From the NCBI GenBank assembly GCA_963921425.1, contig OY992833.1, positions 27,576,698 to 27,640,697 of the forward strand: a stretch of 64,000 nucleotides of DNA, given 5' to 3'. A program made the translations under genes and the position numbers. The notes below the pieces were generated by a model that made no database searches, was not told the DNA's origin, and saw only the letters and a program-made list of their open reading frames with translations. The stretch is from Dryas octopetala (lineage: Eukaryota; Streptophyta; Magnoliopsida; Rosales; Rosaceae). Below are positions 12,465-25,129 of the stretch, one piece after another; the first letter of the stretch is position 1, and every line of letters begins with the position of its first letter.

Positions 12465-13636
12465 TGCTCGCCGCGTTTCTCTCTGGAAGGGGCAAATGGG
12501 GTTTGGGTTTTTCTGGTTTATTTTCCCTTCGTTTTGGGGTTTTTGGGGAGTGAATGTAGAACAGAAATTGTGGTGGGTGTGTCTGGGTCTGTGGGTGAGA
12601 GAGTTATTATAGAGAAGAAGAAAGAGACAGTTGTGGTGCTTGTGGAGATTTTGGAAATCGAAAAGAAAAAGAGAAATCTAATTGAGTAAATAAGTAATAA
12701 CTGATAAGAAATGTCAAATGCAAACATTTTGTGAAATTATAGTGGGGGGAATATAAAAGGAAAGAGAAATGCCAAACACGGTTGTTGTTCGATAATTGCG
12801 TTTCAATGAAAACGCGGAGATAGAGACACAGACTGAGACAGAGGGAAGGGTTCAAGGCCCCTCTTCACTATTTACTATTACTTACTGTCTCTGTCTGTCG
12901 CTCTGTTTTTGCTTCATTATGTTACTCTCATTCAAACCGCTCCTTTCGTTAATGGTTTCTGGGTTTTTATTTATTTATTTTTTTTTGGTGAGTTAAAACT
13001 GTAATTGTTTTTTCCGTTATTTGAAATGTGTGAGATTAATATTAGCACAATACGTAAGTTGATCTTGTAGGGTTTGAATTTACCGAATCATAACGTATTT
13101 AATTTTACGCGCTTCTAATTCTCAGTTAGGAACCACAAACTAATAATTGGTCCTTTTTTGTGTGTTGGAAACTTGGAATTGAATAGGGCCATTACTCAAA
13201 AGAAATTGCTAAGATTTAACTCCATGACACGAAAATATATAGAATGGGTTAGTCAAGTCAAATGATTTTTTTAGAAAAACAAAAAAACAAATGAGGGATG
13301 AAAAAAGGTAAGTAGTAGGTGGGATGAGTAATTTAAGGTTTAAGTATGGTAATAATGTCACTTACAAAAAATTTGGTGCCAAAGATAGAAAAAAGTAAAT
13401 AATAAGAAGAGGAAATGTGAAAAGATTGTGCAGGTATGCAAAATAGGTTTCTCTATATTAGGGTTTGGAAAGCAAAATTAATGTGCATTTATGTGGGTGA
13501 CAACCCTATGTTGTTTCGAAATGGGAAGGGGTTGAAATTTGGATGCAGTATTGATGGGGGTGCCAATGTGCCATATTTGTCTTCACTCTTCAGCAATTAA
13601 GGAAATAAAAATTAAAAGAAAAAAGAAAAAAAAAAA

Positions 13637-13666
13637 GGGATGGGATGGGATGGGATGGGATGGGAT
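13637..13666. repeat. (GGGAT)6 pentanucleotide microsatellite
   Basis: Six perfect copies of GGGAT immediately follow an A-rich tract. Confidence 0.95.
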
Positions 13667-14108
13667 CTATAAGATAGAGAGTGATTCATTAGTGCATGAT
13701 GACAACACCAATGTGAAAGTTAATTCTCATTTACTCTACCTCATTGCTCGCATCAACCCAAGGACTTTTCAATTTTCATGGCCTCCTCATTGTTTCATTT
13801 AATTAGATGGTGCACAAGCACAACTGTACATTTATTTTAACGATAATATTTCTATTTGACATTAATTAATTATTAGTATTAAGCTATTAGCAAAACCTTG
13901 TCCTTGTTTAGAGAGAGAGAGAGATTGAAACCAAGTGCCAGGTCAGAGGATGCAGCCAAAAGAGGTGGACAGCTCAGCAGAGCATGGGGTTAGGCAGTGA
14001 CTTGCTTTTGTTGTTGGAAACTTGGAAGGAGTAATATGCTTGGCCAGCTGTTTATTGATGTTGGCGGCTGCCATCAGCCTGGCATTTCAGCCTCATTTGT
14101 CGTTGTCC

Positions 14109-14130
14109 CACGTGGCCACGTGATCACGTG
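14109..14130. promoter_or_regulatory. Triple G-box (three CACGTG palindromes at 8-bp spacing)
   Basis: CACGTG occurs at 14109-14114, 14117-14122 and 14125-14130, each start exactly 8 bp after the previous one. G-boxes bind bZIP and bHLH factors such as ABF, HY5, PIF and MYC types. The site is about 1.65 kb upstream of the GATL start codon. It might serve that gene, or an unannotated transcript to the right. Confidence 0.55.
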
Positions 14131-15691
14131 CGCCCAACTTCCTATTGCCTAAGTGGAGTTCTTCTTTGCCCTTTTGTATTCGACGTCCAGAATATGCTAC
14201 AGCAGGGACACACTATGTCACTTTATACCATATTCATCAATCTTGTTCCATTTTTTATTTTCTTACTATAAAATCTTGCTCATTTGTCACTTGGGTAACA
14301 TTCCATTGTAAATGTGATGTGTTCTTCTCGTATGGTTCATTTTTAGATCATATTTTTAAATATGAATTAACTTAATTCATTTCCTAAATTAATAATTTAA
14401 CCACACAAGATACCATATTATTTGATAGAAACAAAAAAAAAATTTCTTTAGTGAGTAATGTTATTGTCAATAAATGGAACATGTTATGTTACTGACTATC
14501 AATTTAAGTTGTACATTTAATTTCTTTAACAAGTGTATAACTTTTGCACCATATATAACTTGAAACTAAAATTCCCATTTATCAATTATGCCTAAGAAGT
14601 GTAATATTCTCCATCTAATATATTCATGAGTTGCATATTTGACATGCGACATATAATACTAACTATTTTCAATTAAAAATTTGGTTTTTCAGTTTACCCT
14701 AAGGCCTAAGGTGGTCAAGACTCGAGAGAAGAACTACCAAAGAATCCTCTTCAAATTCACGCCTCTTTACAAAAGAATAAATTTTTTTTTTTATGATAGC
14801 AATGTATCTCTAACATTCTTCTATGGCTGTTTTAATAAATCAATAAATTTAATTTATATTGATTAAAAATGATGACACAAGAAAATGCACATGATTGATG
14901 ATACAATGAACGATGACAATATAAACAAGTAAACCGTGCCATCTATGATATAAAAATGTAACCACTGACGTGACAATTTTTAATTACACATTTTTTTCTA
15001 ATATTTATCATCCCATGCAATAGTGTTGAGCTAGAGTGAGGTGATCTATGATCCGTTTAAACCTACTTATCAAATAATTTATAGAAGTCATGGTTATTAC
15101 TTATTAGCATAATGTCATGGATTACGACACACATGACAACACATACATTGATACATAGGCAAGATAAAGAGTGTGTGAAATTGGATTCCAGAAAACAAAA
15201 ACTAATAACGGTCCATTTTTTCGTTTTTATTCTATAAAAGGTTTATTTTGGGAATGTTTATATGTAAAGAGTTAATTAAACTCCAAAGTCGAAGGCTGGA
15301 AGCCAAAAATAGTTGTGAGTTGAGTAGACGCAAAGAATTAGACTATTCGTTGCTTCTTTTGTGCGTTGGTCTACAAATAGATATTACAGTGAACTTTCCG
15401 TCTCCAACAATTATTGAATCAAATTCTTTACCTGTAAATGTTGCATTATTATTGCTGTTGAATCCATCACTTTCAAGTCCAAAAGTCATCGATGAATTCG
15501 TCCTTTATACGTGTCAAAAAGCATTGCTTGTGCTGCACAAAAAGAAATCACGAAATTAGACTCACTATGCTTAATTATTAAAACGATTAACCACCTAGCA
15601 AATGGACCAAAATTGAGTCAAAGTGTCAAACTAACACCCAATTTAATATATTACCGACAAAACTTTCATATTACTGTATATACTTCTATCA

Positions 15692-15898
15692 TATCAAATT
15701 GAGTAGTGCTAGATATACCACATTTTTATACCACCTTATGTGGCAACTTACATGGCATTCATACATTGGATACTAAAAAATAAAAAGAAAAACCCAAAAA
15801 TAAAAAGAAAAACTCTGTCCAATAAAGTAATGGCACATAAGATGGTATAAAAATGTGGTATAAGAAATGTGGTAAGTATAACATTATTCTATCAAATT
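15692..15898. mobile_element. Short MITE with 9-bp target duplication (Mutator-type)
   Basis: The 189-bp element spans 15701-15889 and is flanked on both sides by TATCAAATT (15692-15700 and 15890-15898). The ends are inverted repeats (GAGTAGTGCTAGATATACCA against GAATAATGTTATACTTACCA), and the arms continue with ATTTTTATACCA. No coding capacity. A perfect 9-bp duplication is typical of Mutator-like elements. Confidence 0.8.
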
Positions 15899-17577
15899 AT
15901 CAACTAAACACAGGGAAATTAGACTGAGCTCATCTTATTTAAAACTTCATTTTTTAATGAAAAAAATACTTTACTCGATAATATTCATTAATGTGGTAGT
16001 TTTTTTTTTAATTCGAAAAAAAAGATCAAACTTGGGGTGTATTGTAGGTAATTCTACAGCCCTTCCAATTAGATTACCCAACAATTGCTCATTAATGTTA
16101 TAAATAAGTTGTGACTTTCTAAAAAAATTCATATGATTAAATAATTTAAAATGTTACATTATTATGTTATTAGATTGTTAATATAATTTATATTAATTAG
16201 GTGGGTTTCTATTTGAATATGTTATTGAGGTCAACAGTTAATTAACATAATATGTTAAATTGTCTAACAAAGTATATTACTTATGTCGTATAATTGAAAG
16301 AAAAAACAAAACTTATTTTCTAACATAAAGTTGAATGGACTATTTTGAGTAAACCCATAATTTTATTTAGCGTCTCTAAATTTTGAAACTAATGTAAGGC
16401 TTAGGCTGGTATGCAGTCATATTCATCGAATCGCTACCATTGCAATATATATACTCCTAAAAAATGAACCATATATCGTATAAATAGATATGCTATATTG
16501 CTATTGGTCCGTGAACTTTTCAACCATGAAACTTTAGCTGTCCATCAATCTTTAAATAATAAGATTGGCCTACACTATCAAACTCTATCCTTTGTTTTTA
16601 ATTTCCAACTTTATCTGATACTATTGTAATCATTAACAGGTATTGTAAAGTGAACTTGAAATTATAATATGGATTCAGGTGAAAAAGATTAGCAATTTAA
16701 ATATTGGAATTGGGTTGATTGAGATTCGGGGAACCAACCAACTTGTTTTAAAATTAAATCTAGAAGTTTAGAATCTTCTTGGCTAAGTTATCAAAGACCT
16801 TTTGAATACAGGTTTCAAAGAAGATAATTAGCAGTAAAAGAAAACAGTAGCTTTGTAATTAATGAACTAAAAATGAAATCAGATTCTAACAACACCATTT
16901 TGATATTTTTCTGTTTTTTCAACTTGTTTAATTGAAACTGTTCTGAAGATAACATATATAAAATGTTGAAAAAACACTTTTGGCTACATATTTTTCAGTT
17001 ATGCTTTACGGTTTTTAGTAACAGTTAACTGTCATTTAACAAACAAATCCAACAAGCTCCTATTTGTAAAGTGCCTTAAAGTTGGAGCAAGATGGTCTTG
17101 TGGTTTTGGAATGTGATTCCTCTCTCTGAGGATAAAACAAAAATTAGGGTTCTCACTTAGCTGCTCATGAAGTGTAATAATACTATAAACAAAACTGATC
17201 AGAATGTCTGCCTTGGTTTCTACATTGATGATTTACCAGCGAATCAAACGGTGAGGATTGCTGTGGGAAATGAAGAGCTAATTTTTAATTAAGCTAAGTC
17301 AGAGTTACAGAGTATATGATATTTAACTGCACGTGTGGGTTAAAGAGCAGGAAACTTTGCTAAAACAAACAAAATTGTCCTATTATATAATATTCTATTG
17401 ATATGTTATGAATTTGGACCAAAAGCTTGTTTATGGTATAGAATATAGATTGTAACGTAGTTGTTACTTTAACAGTGAAGAAGTAGATTTGTTAATTTTA
17501 GTAAAAAAATTATTGTTCACCATATAATAGTTGTATGGTAAAATTGATATAATTAAGACCAAAGAATACTTTTGGTT
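15899..17577. other. AT-rich spacer
   Basis: No gene or RNA is supported. One short stretch near 17205-17290 reads VCLGFYIDDLPANQTVRIAV in one plus frame and is less AT-rich than its surroundings. It could be a decayed coding fragment, but I cannot assign it to a family. Confidence 0.4.
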
Positions 17578-17969
17578 CCTATATTTTTATAAAATTTTCA
17601 CTTTGATTATGTTCTTTTAATTTTGGCAACTTCAATTATGTATTTCTAATACAATAACAATTAAATCCAAATCGTTAAGCTGGTTTAAATTGATGGTACA
17701 AAAATAAGAAGTTTCAACGTTAAATTGAATGTGTTAAATGACAAATAAATACTTAATTATGCATAAAGGTGAACTAAATTATTCGAAATGTCACTCGTGT
17801 GCGAAACATGTGCTTCTATGTTAAATTTTTCATCAATAATTTAAACAATGTTAACTATTTAGATTTAATTGCTAATTTGCTATCATATAAAAAGTACATA
17901 ATCAAAATTGTTAAAAATAAAAATACAAAACCAAAGTGAAAATCTCGTAAAAATACATGAATCAAAAGT
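17578..17969. mobile_element. Degenerate foldback/MITE-like element
   Basis: Two arms of roughly 75 bp are imperfect inverted copies. The left arm starts ACTTTTGGTTCC and runs through TTTTCACTTTGATTATG; the right arm is its reverse complement near 17895-17969. No clear target duplication remains, so the ends are approximate and the class is unknown. Confidence 0.6.
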
Positions 17970-18111
17970 TTTAATTTTTTTTAATTATAATGATGCATAT
18001 TCACAAATTAGTAGCCATATTTATATCAGGAGAAAATATTTTTAATAAAACACATTTATGGTCCAATAATATAAGAAATTTTGATAATGAGCCCAGCTAG
18101 ATAAGAAAACA

Positions 18112-18609
18112 TTTGAGTTAGGCTTATTTACACCATTGCACCCTGTAAGATACACATTTTTTCACTTTGCCCCCTGAAACTTAAATCATCTTAGTTTGAC
18201 ACCTGAACTTCACAAAATTATTGCAAAAGACTTTATGCCGTTAACTATGTTAATTTTTCCGTTAAAATAGCTGATGTGACACCTATATGGCATGAGTGAG
18301 ACCCTTTTTTAATTATGTAAAATCCATGTGGACAAAAAAATTAAACTAAAAATAATAAGATCCATGTCAATTTTTTATAATTTTGCTTGTCTACATGAAT
18401 CTTACATAACTAAAAAAGGGTCTCACTTATGCTATATAGGTGTCATGTCAGCTATTTTAACGAAAAAATTGACAGAGTTAATGGCATAGGGTCTTTTGCA
18501 ACAACTTTGTGAAGTTCAGGTGACAAACTGAGATAATTTAAGTTTTAGAGAATAAAGTGAAAAAAAGTGTATCTTACAGAAATAATGGTGTGAATAAACC
18601 TTTGAGTTA
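18112..18609. mobile_element. Foldback MITE with perfect 9-bp target duplication (Mutator-type)
   Basis: The 480-bp element spans 18121-18600 between two copies of TTTGAGTTA (18112-18120 and 18601-18609). Its ends, GGCTTATTTACACC and GGTGTGAATAAACC, begin long inverted arms of about 200 bp. The arms carry matching segments such as GTAAGATACAC, the GTGAAGTTCAGG-type block and TAGGTGTCA. No coding capacity. The duplication length and long arms fit a non-autonomous Mutator-like element. Confidence 0.88.
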
Positions 18610-21208
18610 TATGATAATTTGGGATTGGCGAATATTGTTTATATAAAAATTGGAAGGTGGGAAGTGTGCTGGCAAAGTGGGTATGTGGATGTGGGGTTGC
18701 ATTGGATACTCTGTCGGTGGAACACCACTGACCAAGTAATTGAATGATGCAACTGCTAAGTCTGCTACGCAAACCAGAGTCGGGACTCGGGACGGTGGTG
18801 TGTTCACATTCGCATGTGACTTTTCCAAATGCCACGTGGATATGGAAACAATTAATTAAGTCCCGTACTCCCGTCATTGTAATTGTTCCTTTGTTGCATA
18901 CTTGCATTGCAAATTTGCAATGCCTTCACAACTCCCCCGTGAAACAAGCGTGTTCCATGTCTCCCTTCGCAACGATTCACAGGTTTCATATCATATGCTT
19001 ATCCATTCTTACGTAGCAAATTTTTATTTTTCTGCTTTGCCAACAACAAGTGGCAGTCACTCAGTCACTGCTCATCATCGATGCTGTAATGCTTATTCAT
19101 TATTTAGTCAACAATATATTGAACAGCCCGAGCGTTCCCAAGTAGCGCCGAGTATTTCCGATCTAGGTTGTCAGTTTTTATGTTAAATTTTGCTCAAAGT
19201 TTTAGAGTTGAACCTTAACATAAAGTTTCAACTAGCTATTCTACACATTAATAAGGTTGTGGTGAACCTATCAACCAATGTTATCAAAAACAGACAAAAG
19301 AAACAACGCCGAACATTGCAAGAAATATTCGAGTTCTCAACGGTGTTATTGAGTCTTCAGTATAAAGTGCAAATATTTGCACTTGAACTCGTATGATATA
19401 TTGAGCATTGATATTCACATATATAGTTAGATCATAGAGTTTTTACTAAGGAATTTTTTAAATTTATTTAAGAGATCTTTTGTGAGACTCACTTCATATT
19501 GTATTTTGTATTTTGATTATTAAAACCATCTACTTTTTAGGTCTGTATTGAGAATTATCTTTACAAAAATTAGGCAAACAAAAAACTCTTTAATCGTTGA
19601 TTAATTGATCATCTTTTTAAGTCTTTATCAAAATATTTTTAATCAACTATTTATTTAATCAAAATTAAATATTTTAATAATTTTATTATAGACATAAAAA
19701 ATATAGAGTTCAGATTAGTAAATTAGAATATAAAATATGTCTCATAAGAAATTTTTTACTTTAAATATTATTTGAAGAATCTCTTAATAAAAAGGGCTGA
19801 TATAGATAATAAGATTTAGTTGATATTATCTAACTAAATTTTTTATCACTTCATTTTTGTTTTACAATTCACATGGATCTTAGAATGTATAAAAAATCAC
19901 ATAATAAAAAAAATAAAAAAATTCATGAGGAACATTATTCGAGCACTCAACTAAGGCATAGAGTGCGGAATATTTTACACCTCGCAGTGCAGTGCACGAG
20001 TATATTCGCACTCCCCATTAATAGATTGGAGAATTGATTGTATGATCATCTCATCACGTAAACGAAGTAACAAGTTATTAAAGACCAGCGACATTCCAAA
20101 TATAATTGGAGACTTCCTTTTAAACACCCTCAGACAAAATAATTACGTAATATTTCACATCTGATTACATCAGTGGTTGCTAACTGCATAAATTAGAAAT
20201 ATACTTTATGGACCAAAAATGTTGGATTGTCACAACAATGTTAGAGATTGGGCAAATATGATGAGCCTTTTTCAAGATCGAACCATGCTTATTAGAGAAA
20301 GAATAAACATCAAACAAAACAAAAATAATACAAGAAACTTCAAAACTTTTCCACGGGCCAAAAATAAAACAAAAACAGTCCCATAAAAAAACAAGGAAAA
20401 TGCTTGGGTAAACTTGTCCTTACAACCAATGTTCATGATAGCAATGTTCACCACCTTCTCTTTTATTCTTTTATGGTAGACCCAATTATAAATTCACGTG
20501 ATTAATTGTAAAGACAAATTTGTACTCATTTTTAAATACCAAAGCACTGCTCGAAAAACAATTGCTCCAACACATTATCTTTTAAGGAAAATTTTATTAT
20601 GGTTATAACCTTAAAGAAAAAAATTACTAATTAAGAAACTTGAAAAAAAAAAAAAATCAGTCCGATTTTGCCGGCCTCATAATAGTTGTAAATTAAGAGC
20701 AACAGCAGGTGAATGAGCAAGGTTTTGAGTGTTGAACGGAAAGATCATAACAAAAATCTAATCCGATAATCGTTGTTTGGTGCCAGTTAAAAGCTTCAAA
20801 TACAACTGGCAATAAAAAGTAATCAGATCTCAAACAGACAACCAACGAAATTGAGCACAAACATAACAATGGGAAAACAATATGCAGATTACCCAGGAGC
20901 AAATGGATAATATACTACTCAGATCAATCCCAAAATGTTTTGTAAGCTCTCAAGTCTCGAGAACATGGCTAGAATGCAACAATTCGGCCTGAATACCTGT
21001 GAGAAGAATCAATATCCTATACAAAAAGGAAGGCAAATATCAAATATATAGCCAGGACGAGATGGCCATCTTGACTCGAACCATTTATTGCTTTTTCTTT
21101 TCTGGGGAAATTGAAAGGCTTGGTTCATTTATGAGAACAAAAGGATCTTCACGGTTGGGGGGGGAAGGAGAACCAGTTATCGGTTATCAGCAGCTTTCCG
21201 CTTTAGAT
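18610..21208. other. Spacer 3' of the pyruvate dehydrogenase gene
   Basis: The right-hand several hundred bases should be the 3' UTR of the PDH E1 alpha gene, transcribed leftward. The rest is AT-rich with no supported gene. The overlapping short frames at 18744-19186 show no family signature. Confidence 0.45.
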
Positions 21209-24200
21209 TCATGGAAGCACAGTTCTAACTTCTTTCCTATCTGCTCCAAATGACTGCAATTAAATAATAAAATCTTCATCAGTATATGTGAAAAGGCTGT
21301 TCAGTATGTGTGACCACTTCAAATAAGTAGAAAGTAGATGTGAAACTTTAGCTGCAACCAGAGGAAGGAATATCCGGTCAAAAAGTAGGAAATTCTTCCG
21401 AAGACATAAACTTGAGGTCCAAAGAAATGACAAAATGTAAATATCTGTTCTCGTCTTTATTTTTTCTTTGTTGATGTTCAGACAATTTGGTCTGCCATTC
21501 AGCGCATACACTCAAGTTCTTGAACATTTAAAAGGGAGATCAAGTGAGAGAGAGAGAGAGAGAGAGAGAGAGGCAAAGAGATGCGATTGTGTGAGAGAAA
21601 GCAAGCATCATTAAAGTGTGAGATAGGGCAACTAGAAGGTGAGAAAAATGCTAGAGAGAGAGAGAGAGGGGACGGATCTAGGAGACAGGAGTATATAAAG
21701 GGGTAGATGGCCAGAATTTATGTTTTTCAAACCATGTCAGCAGATGAGATTTTTCACAATATATATGTGGGTCAGGTTGGTTTTATCAGGTTTCCAAAAC
21801 CAGAAACCACAACCAAACTCCCACCTTTTTTATTTTAACACATCAACCACAGAATCTAACAGAACCATATGTGGGCAGGATCCGAGGAAGTTATCTTTAC
21901 ACTCTAACTCAGCATGTCTAACCATATCATCACACGCGTAGTGATTAGAATCTACCTATCTAAAGAAGTAATCTCAATTCTCCATAACTAAAGGAGATAA
22001 AACTTCGATTCACTGCCCACAGTGATACAACAAAATAATGATAAGAATAACAACAAAGGTAATGAATGTTGTGTACGTGTATCTGTGTGTTTCTGTATAC
22101 AAGAGAAATAAATGTTACCTCAGCTCCGTAGCCTTTCACATAGATATTTGTGAAGAGTTCAGAGGGTTCTGGCATTGGGCTTTCCTGGAAACATGAACAA
22201 CAAACATCAAAAACAGTGTGACTGAATAATATCCAGTAACAATACCTATCATGAAAGCTAAAGAGATGGTAGATAGTAGCTACCAAAGTTGGATAGTGGC
22301 TATTGCCTTTGAAAAAATTAGCAAAAAAACTACTGAAATTAAATGACAACCACAGCAAGCGTCTTACTTTGGCTTTAGCGATAGCTTCATCAACTTCTTT
22401 TCTCACTTCCTTCTCAACATCCTGAAAGAAAGAAAATGATAAATACAAATCACTTTTCTCATAGACCCCACAAAGAAATCCACAAATTCCAGCTTCATTC
22501 TGACAGTAGACAGTGAAATTTCCTTCATGGCATTCAAGCAGGGATTAGTCCTCTCCAACAGCAAGATGAGAGACCGGGATGGGCCCAAATATTCTAAACT
22601 TTGACCTCAATTATTAAACTAATTATTTACCAAAAGAGAAATCACATTAAATTTAACATAAAACCACCCAAATTGAATAAAATACCTTTAGCTCCTTCTC
22701 AGTAGCTAGATCATGACCCAATACCAGCTTTCTTATTCTTTCAATTGGATCACGCTCCTAAAAATCACATTGCCAAGTAAAATTATAAAAGTTAGCTCTA
22801 TGAAATTGTGGCATATAATCCTAAGGGACAAAGTTCTCGGTCAATATTAAACCTGTCTCACGCCAGAAATCTCATCACGTGTACGATAGGTGCTCCCAGG
22901 ATCAGACATGGAGTGCCCATGGTACCTGTAAGTGTCCATTTCAAGAATCTGAACACCAGCATCAAAAAGATGTCAGACAATATATATCATGTAGAGTAGC
23001 AACAAATTGCCCAAATTTATATGAAGATTAAAAAAAAAAATCAAAATAGCGTAATCCATGCATCAATAACAACTGCAAGTCAGAGCCAGCAAAGTTGGAA
23101 AGCTCTCATACGACTTCACATATCACACAGAACTAAATATTTCAAAGAGGCCAATTATGGCCCTAAGGCTCAAAACTGCACTAGCCCAAACCCCAGGTCT
23201 GAATGATGGTTACAATTCATCAATGAACCACATCATATTTCTCTAACTATGTGGAACGACCTCAAGTTAAAGGCAGGAAATTTTTCCCATATATTTAGTC
23301 TAATACTTGGATCAAACATTCCAAATCCTTTATCATTTCCAAAACATTGCATTCCTCTTTCCTTCCACATATGGCATACAAATGCTGCAAGGCAACTCTT
23401 CAAATAGCAATCGCATTGCTGAACCAACAAACTACTGGAGTCCATACAACTCTATACACAAGTTTGCACTACAATTTTAAAGGGATCATGTGTCAAATTC
23501 AGAAGAGATGCTATCAGAGATGAAATTCCTAGAACTAAGAGAACAGTTCATACATTACTGCAGGAACTGGCCCGGGACTAGAGCTAAGACATTGTCCCAA
23601 GGGACATGATTAATTCAAATAGACCACAAGCTTGATGCCATTACCAGACTCTAGCAGCTATAGCATAAACTGCATGCAATAACAATGGAATTAGTGGTCC
23701 TGGCACAAAAAAGTCAATCCGCCTACCTACCACCAATCAGGTTTTGTTTTTATAAGTGGGATTACCTACTAAAATTATAAAGAAGATTTGTTGAGTGGCC
23801 TAATAATAAGGGAATCTATGTTTCCATAGTTTGCACAATAACCTCAAAAAAACGGTGTCAGAGCAAAAAATGGATAAATAACTCACAATGGGCCCATTCT
23901 TCAAAGCATGCTCCTTGGCAAATTTGCATGCCTGTTTTACAGCAAATACATCCATGCCATCAACCTGTTACAATGTAGAAGGTTGGTCACAAACCATTAG
24001 TGAAAGGAACACAAATTACTACTACAAACAATGATCTGATTATCACCTATAATGGTCTACCCTAATTCACAGAATGCAATTAATTCAGCAGACTTCTTTT
24101 TCAGCTCTTAAATAAGTAACCCACAAAGACTGCAACATGTCTAGGCAAGAACTTACAGTGTCCATGTTTTACCAATCACAAAAGCATCATTTCTTAAAGC

Positions 24201-25129
24201 AGTTCAAACCTCATAGCAAATTGATAAGCAGCAATCAATAAAACTTTATCTGACCTTCAAGCCAGGAACATAATCTCCACGCTTGTAATACGACGGACTC
24301 TTCGCCGCTCTCCACTCCGCAGTACCCATTCCATCTGTGTAAACGCACCACCAAATCAATTAAACACGTAAATTAATGTTGCGAGTTTGAAAAAATTGTA
24401 GCACTACTTACAGTGATTATTCTCACAGACCAAAATCGCAGGCAGATCCCAGAGCGCAGAAATATTAAGCGCCTCGAACAACTGCCCCTGATTGGCCGCA
24501 CCGTCACCGTACAGAGCAAACGTCACCGTTTCATCCTTGGAGTACTTCTGCGCTAAAGCCAAGCCACACCCAAGCGGAACCTGAGCCCCAACAATACCGT
24601 GACCGCCATAGAACCCCGCGTCCTTCTTGTAAAAATGCATCGACCCGCCTTTCCCTTTGGAGCATCCGGTCTGGCGGCCCATGAGCTCCGAGAAGACCTG
24701 GAGGAGGGTCCCACCGCGGCCGAGGAAGGTGCAGTGGTCGCGGTACGCCGTGATGATGCTATCCTTTTTAGTAATTGCGGCCTCCATGCCGATGGCGACC
24801 GCCTCCTGGCCGTCGTACAGGTGGCAGAAGCCGCGGATCAGCTTCGCCTTGTAGAGCGAGTCGGCGGCGATCTCCATGCGGCGCATCAGCGCCATATCGC
24901 GGAAGAACGTGAGGAGTTCCTTCGGCGTGGTCTGGACCGTGCGCGAGGGCACGTCGCAGTTGTGGGAGGTGAAGGGGATGGAGGTCTCGATCGTGAGGGT
25001 GGTGGAGTCATCGGCGGCGGAGGAGATCGGACGGCGGAGTGATGGGGTGTAGGGTAAGGCGGTGGTGAGGGGTTTCAGGAGATTGGATCCGGATGATGAG
25101 GAGGAGGAGGCTAGGCGGGATAGAGCCAT
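21209..25129 (-). CDS. IAR4: Mitochondrial pyruvate dehydrogenase E1 component subunit alpha
   Basis: Eight coding exons on the minus strand: 24412-25129, 24255-24334, 23887-23964, 22853-22948, 22686-22757, 22368-22421, 22119-22184, 21209-21253. They join to 1209 nt, 402 residues, ending [10 protein letters not shown]1 alpha pairs with E1 beta in the mitochondrial PDH complex and uses thiamine diphosphate to decarboxylate pyruvate. The N-terminus is a Ser/Arg-rich mitochondrial presequence (about 1-50). The TPP motif runs from GDGAANQGQ (208-216) to CENNH (235-239). The phosphorylation loop [10 protein letters not shown] (301-310) carries the regulatory serine at about 305. The plant E1 alpha tail [16 protein letters not shown] is present. 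Beside SNL and formin genes, the locus matches Arabidopsis IAR4 (At1g24180) in context; PDHA1 is the paralogous alternative. All junctions are GT..AG and in phase. The introns contain a GA microsatellite but no other gene. Confidence 0.95.
21546..21572. repeat. (GA)n microsatellite in the last PDH E1 alpha intron
   Basis: About 13 GA units between exons 22119-22184 and 21209-21253; shorter GA runs follow near 21653-21669. Confidence 0.9.

Larger units (their letters stand above)
12465..15700. other. Long spacer upstream of the GATL gene
   Basis: The left 200-300 bp should contain the GATL 5' leader and promoter (GA-rich on the plus strand). Further right are a (GGGAT)6 run and a cluster of three G-boxes, both listed separately. 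No open frame resembles a known protein; the 15248-15559 frame has no family signature. Confidence 0.5.

Noticed and set aside
13940..13975. MIR394-like precursor (a TGTCCACCTC match on the minus strand)
   Set aside because: Only about ten bases match the mature sequence and no complementary arm lies within hairpin distance.
15248..15559. 103-residue open frame as a gene
   Set aside because: AT-rich surroundings, no family signature, no splice or promoter support.
18744..19186. Overlapping plus-strand frames of 90-94 residues
   Set aside because: No signature or splice-linked continuation; the two frames overlap each other.
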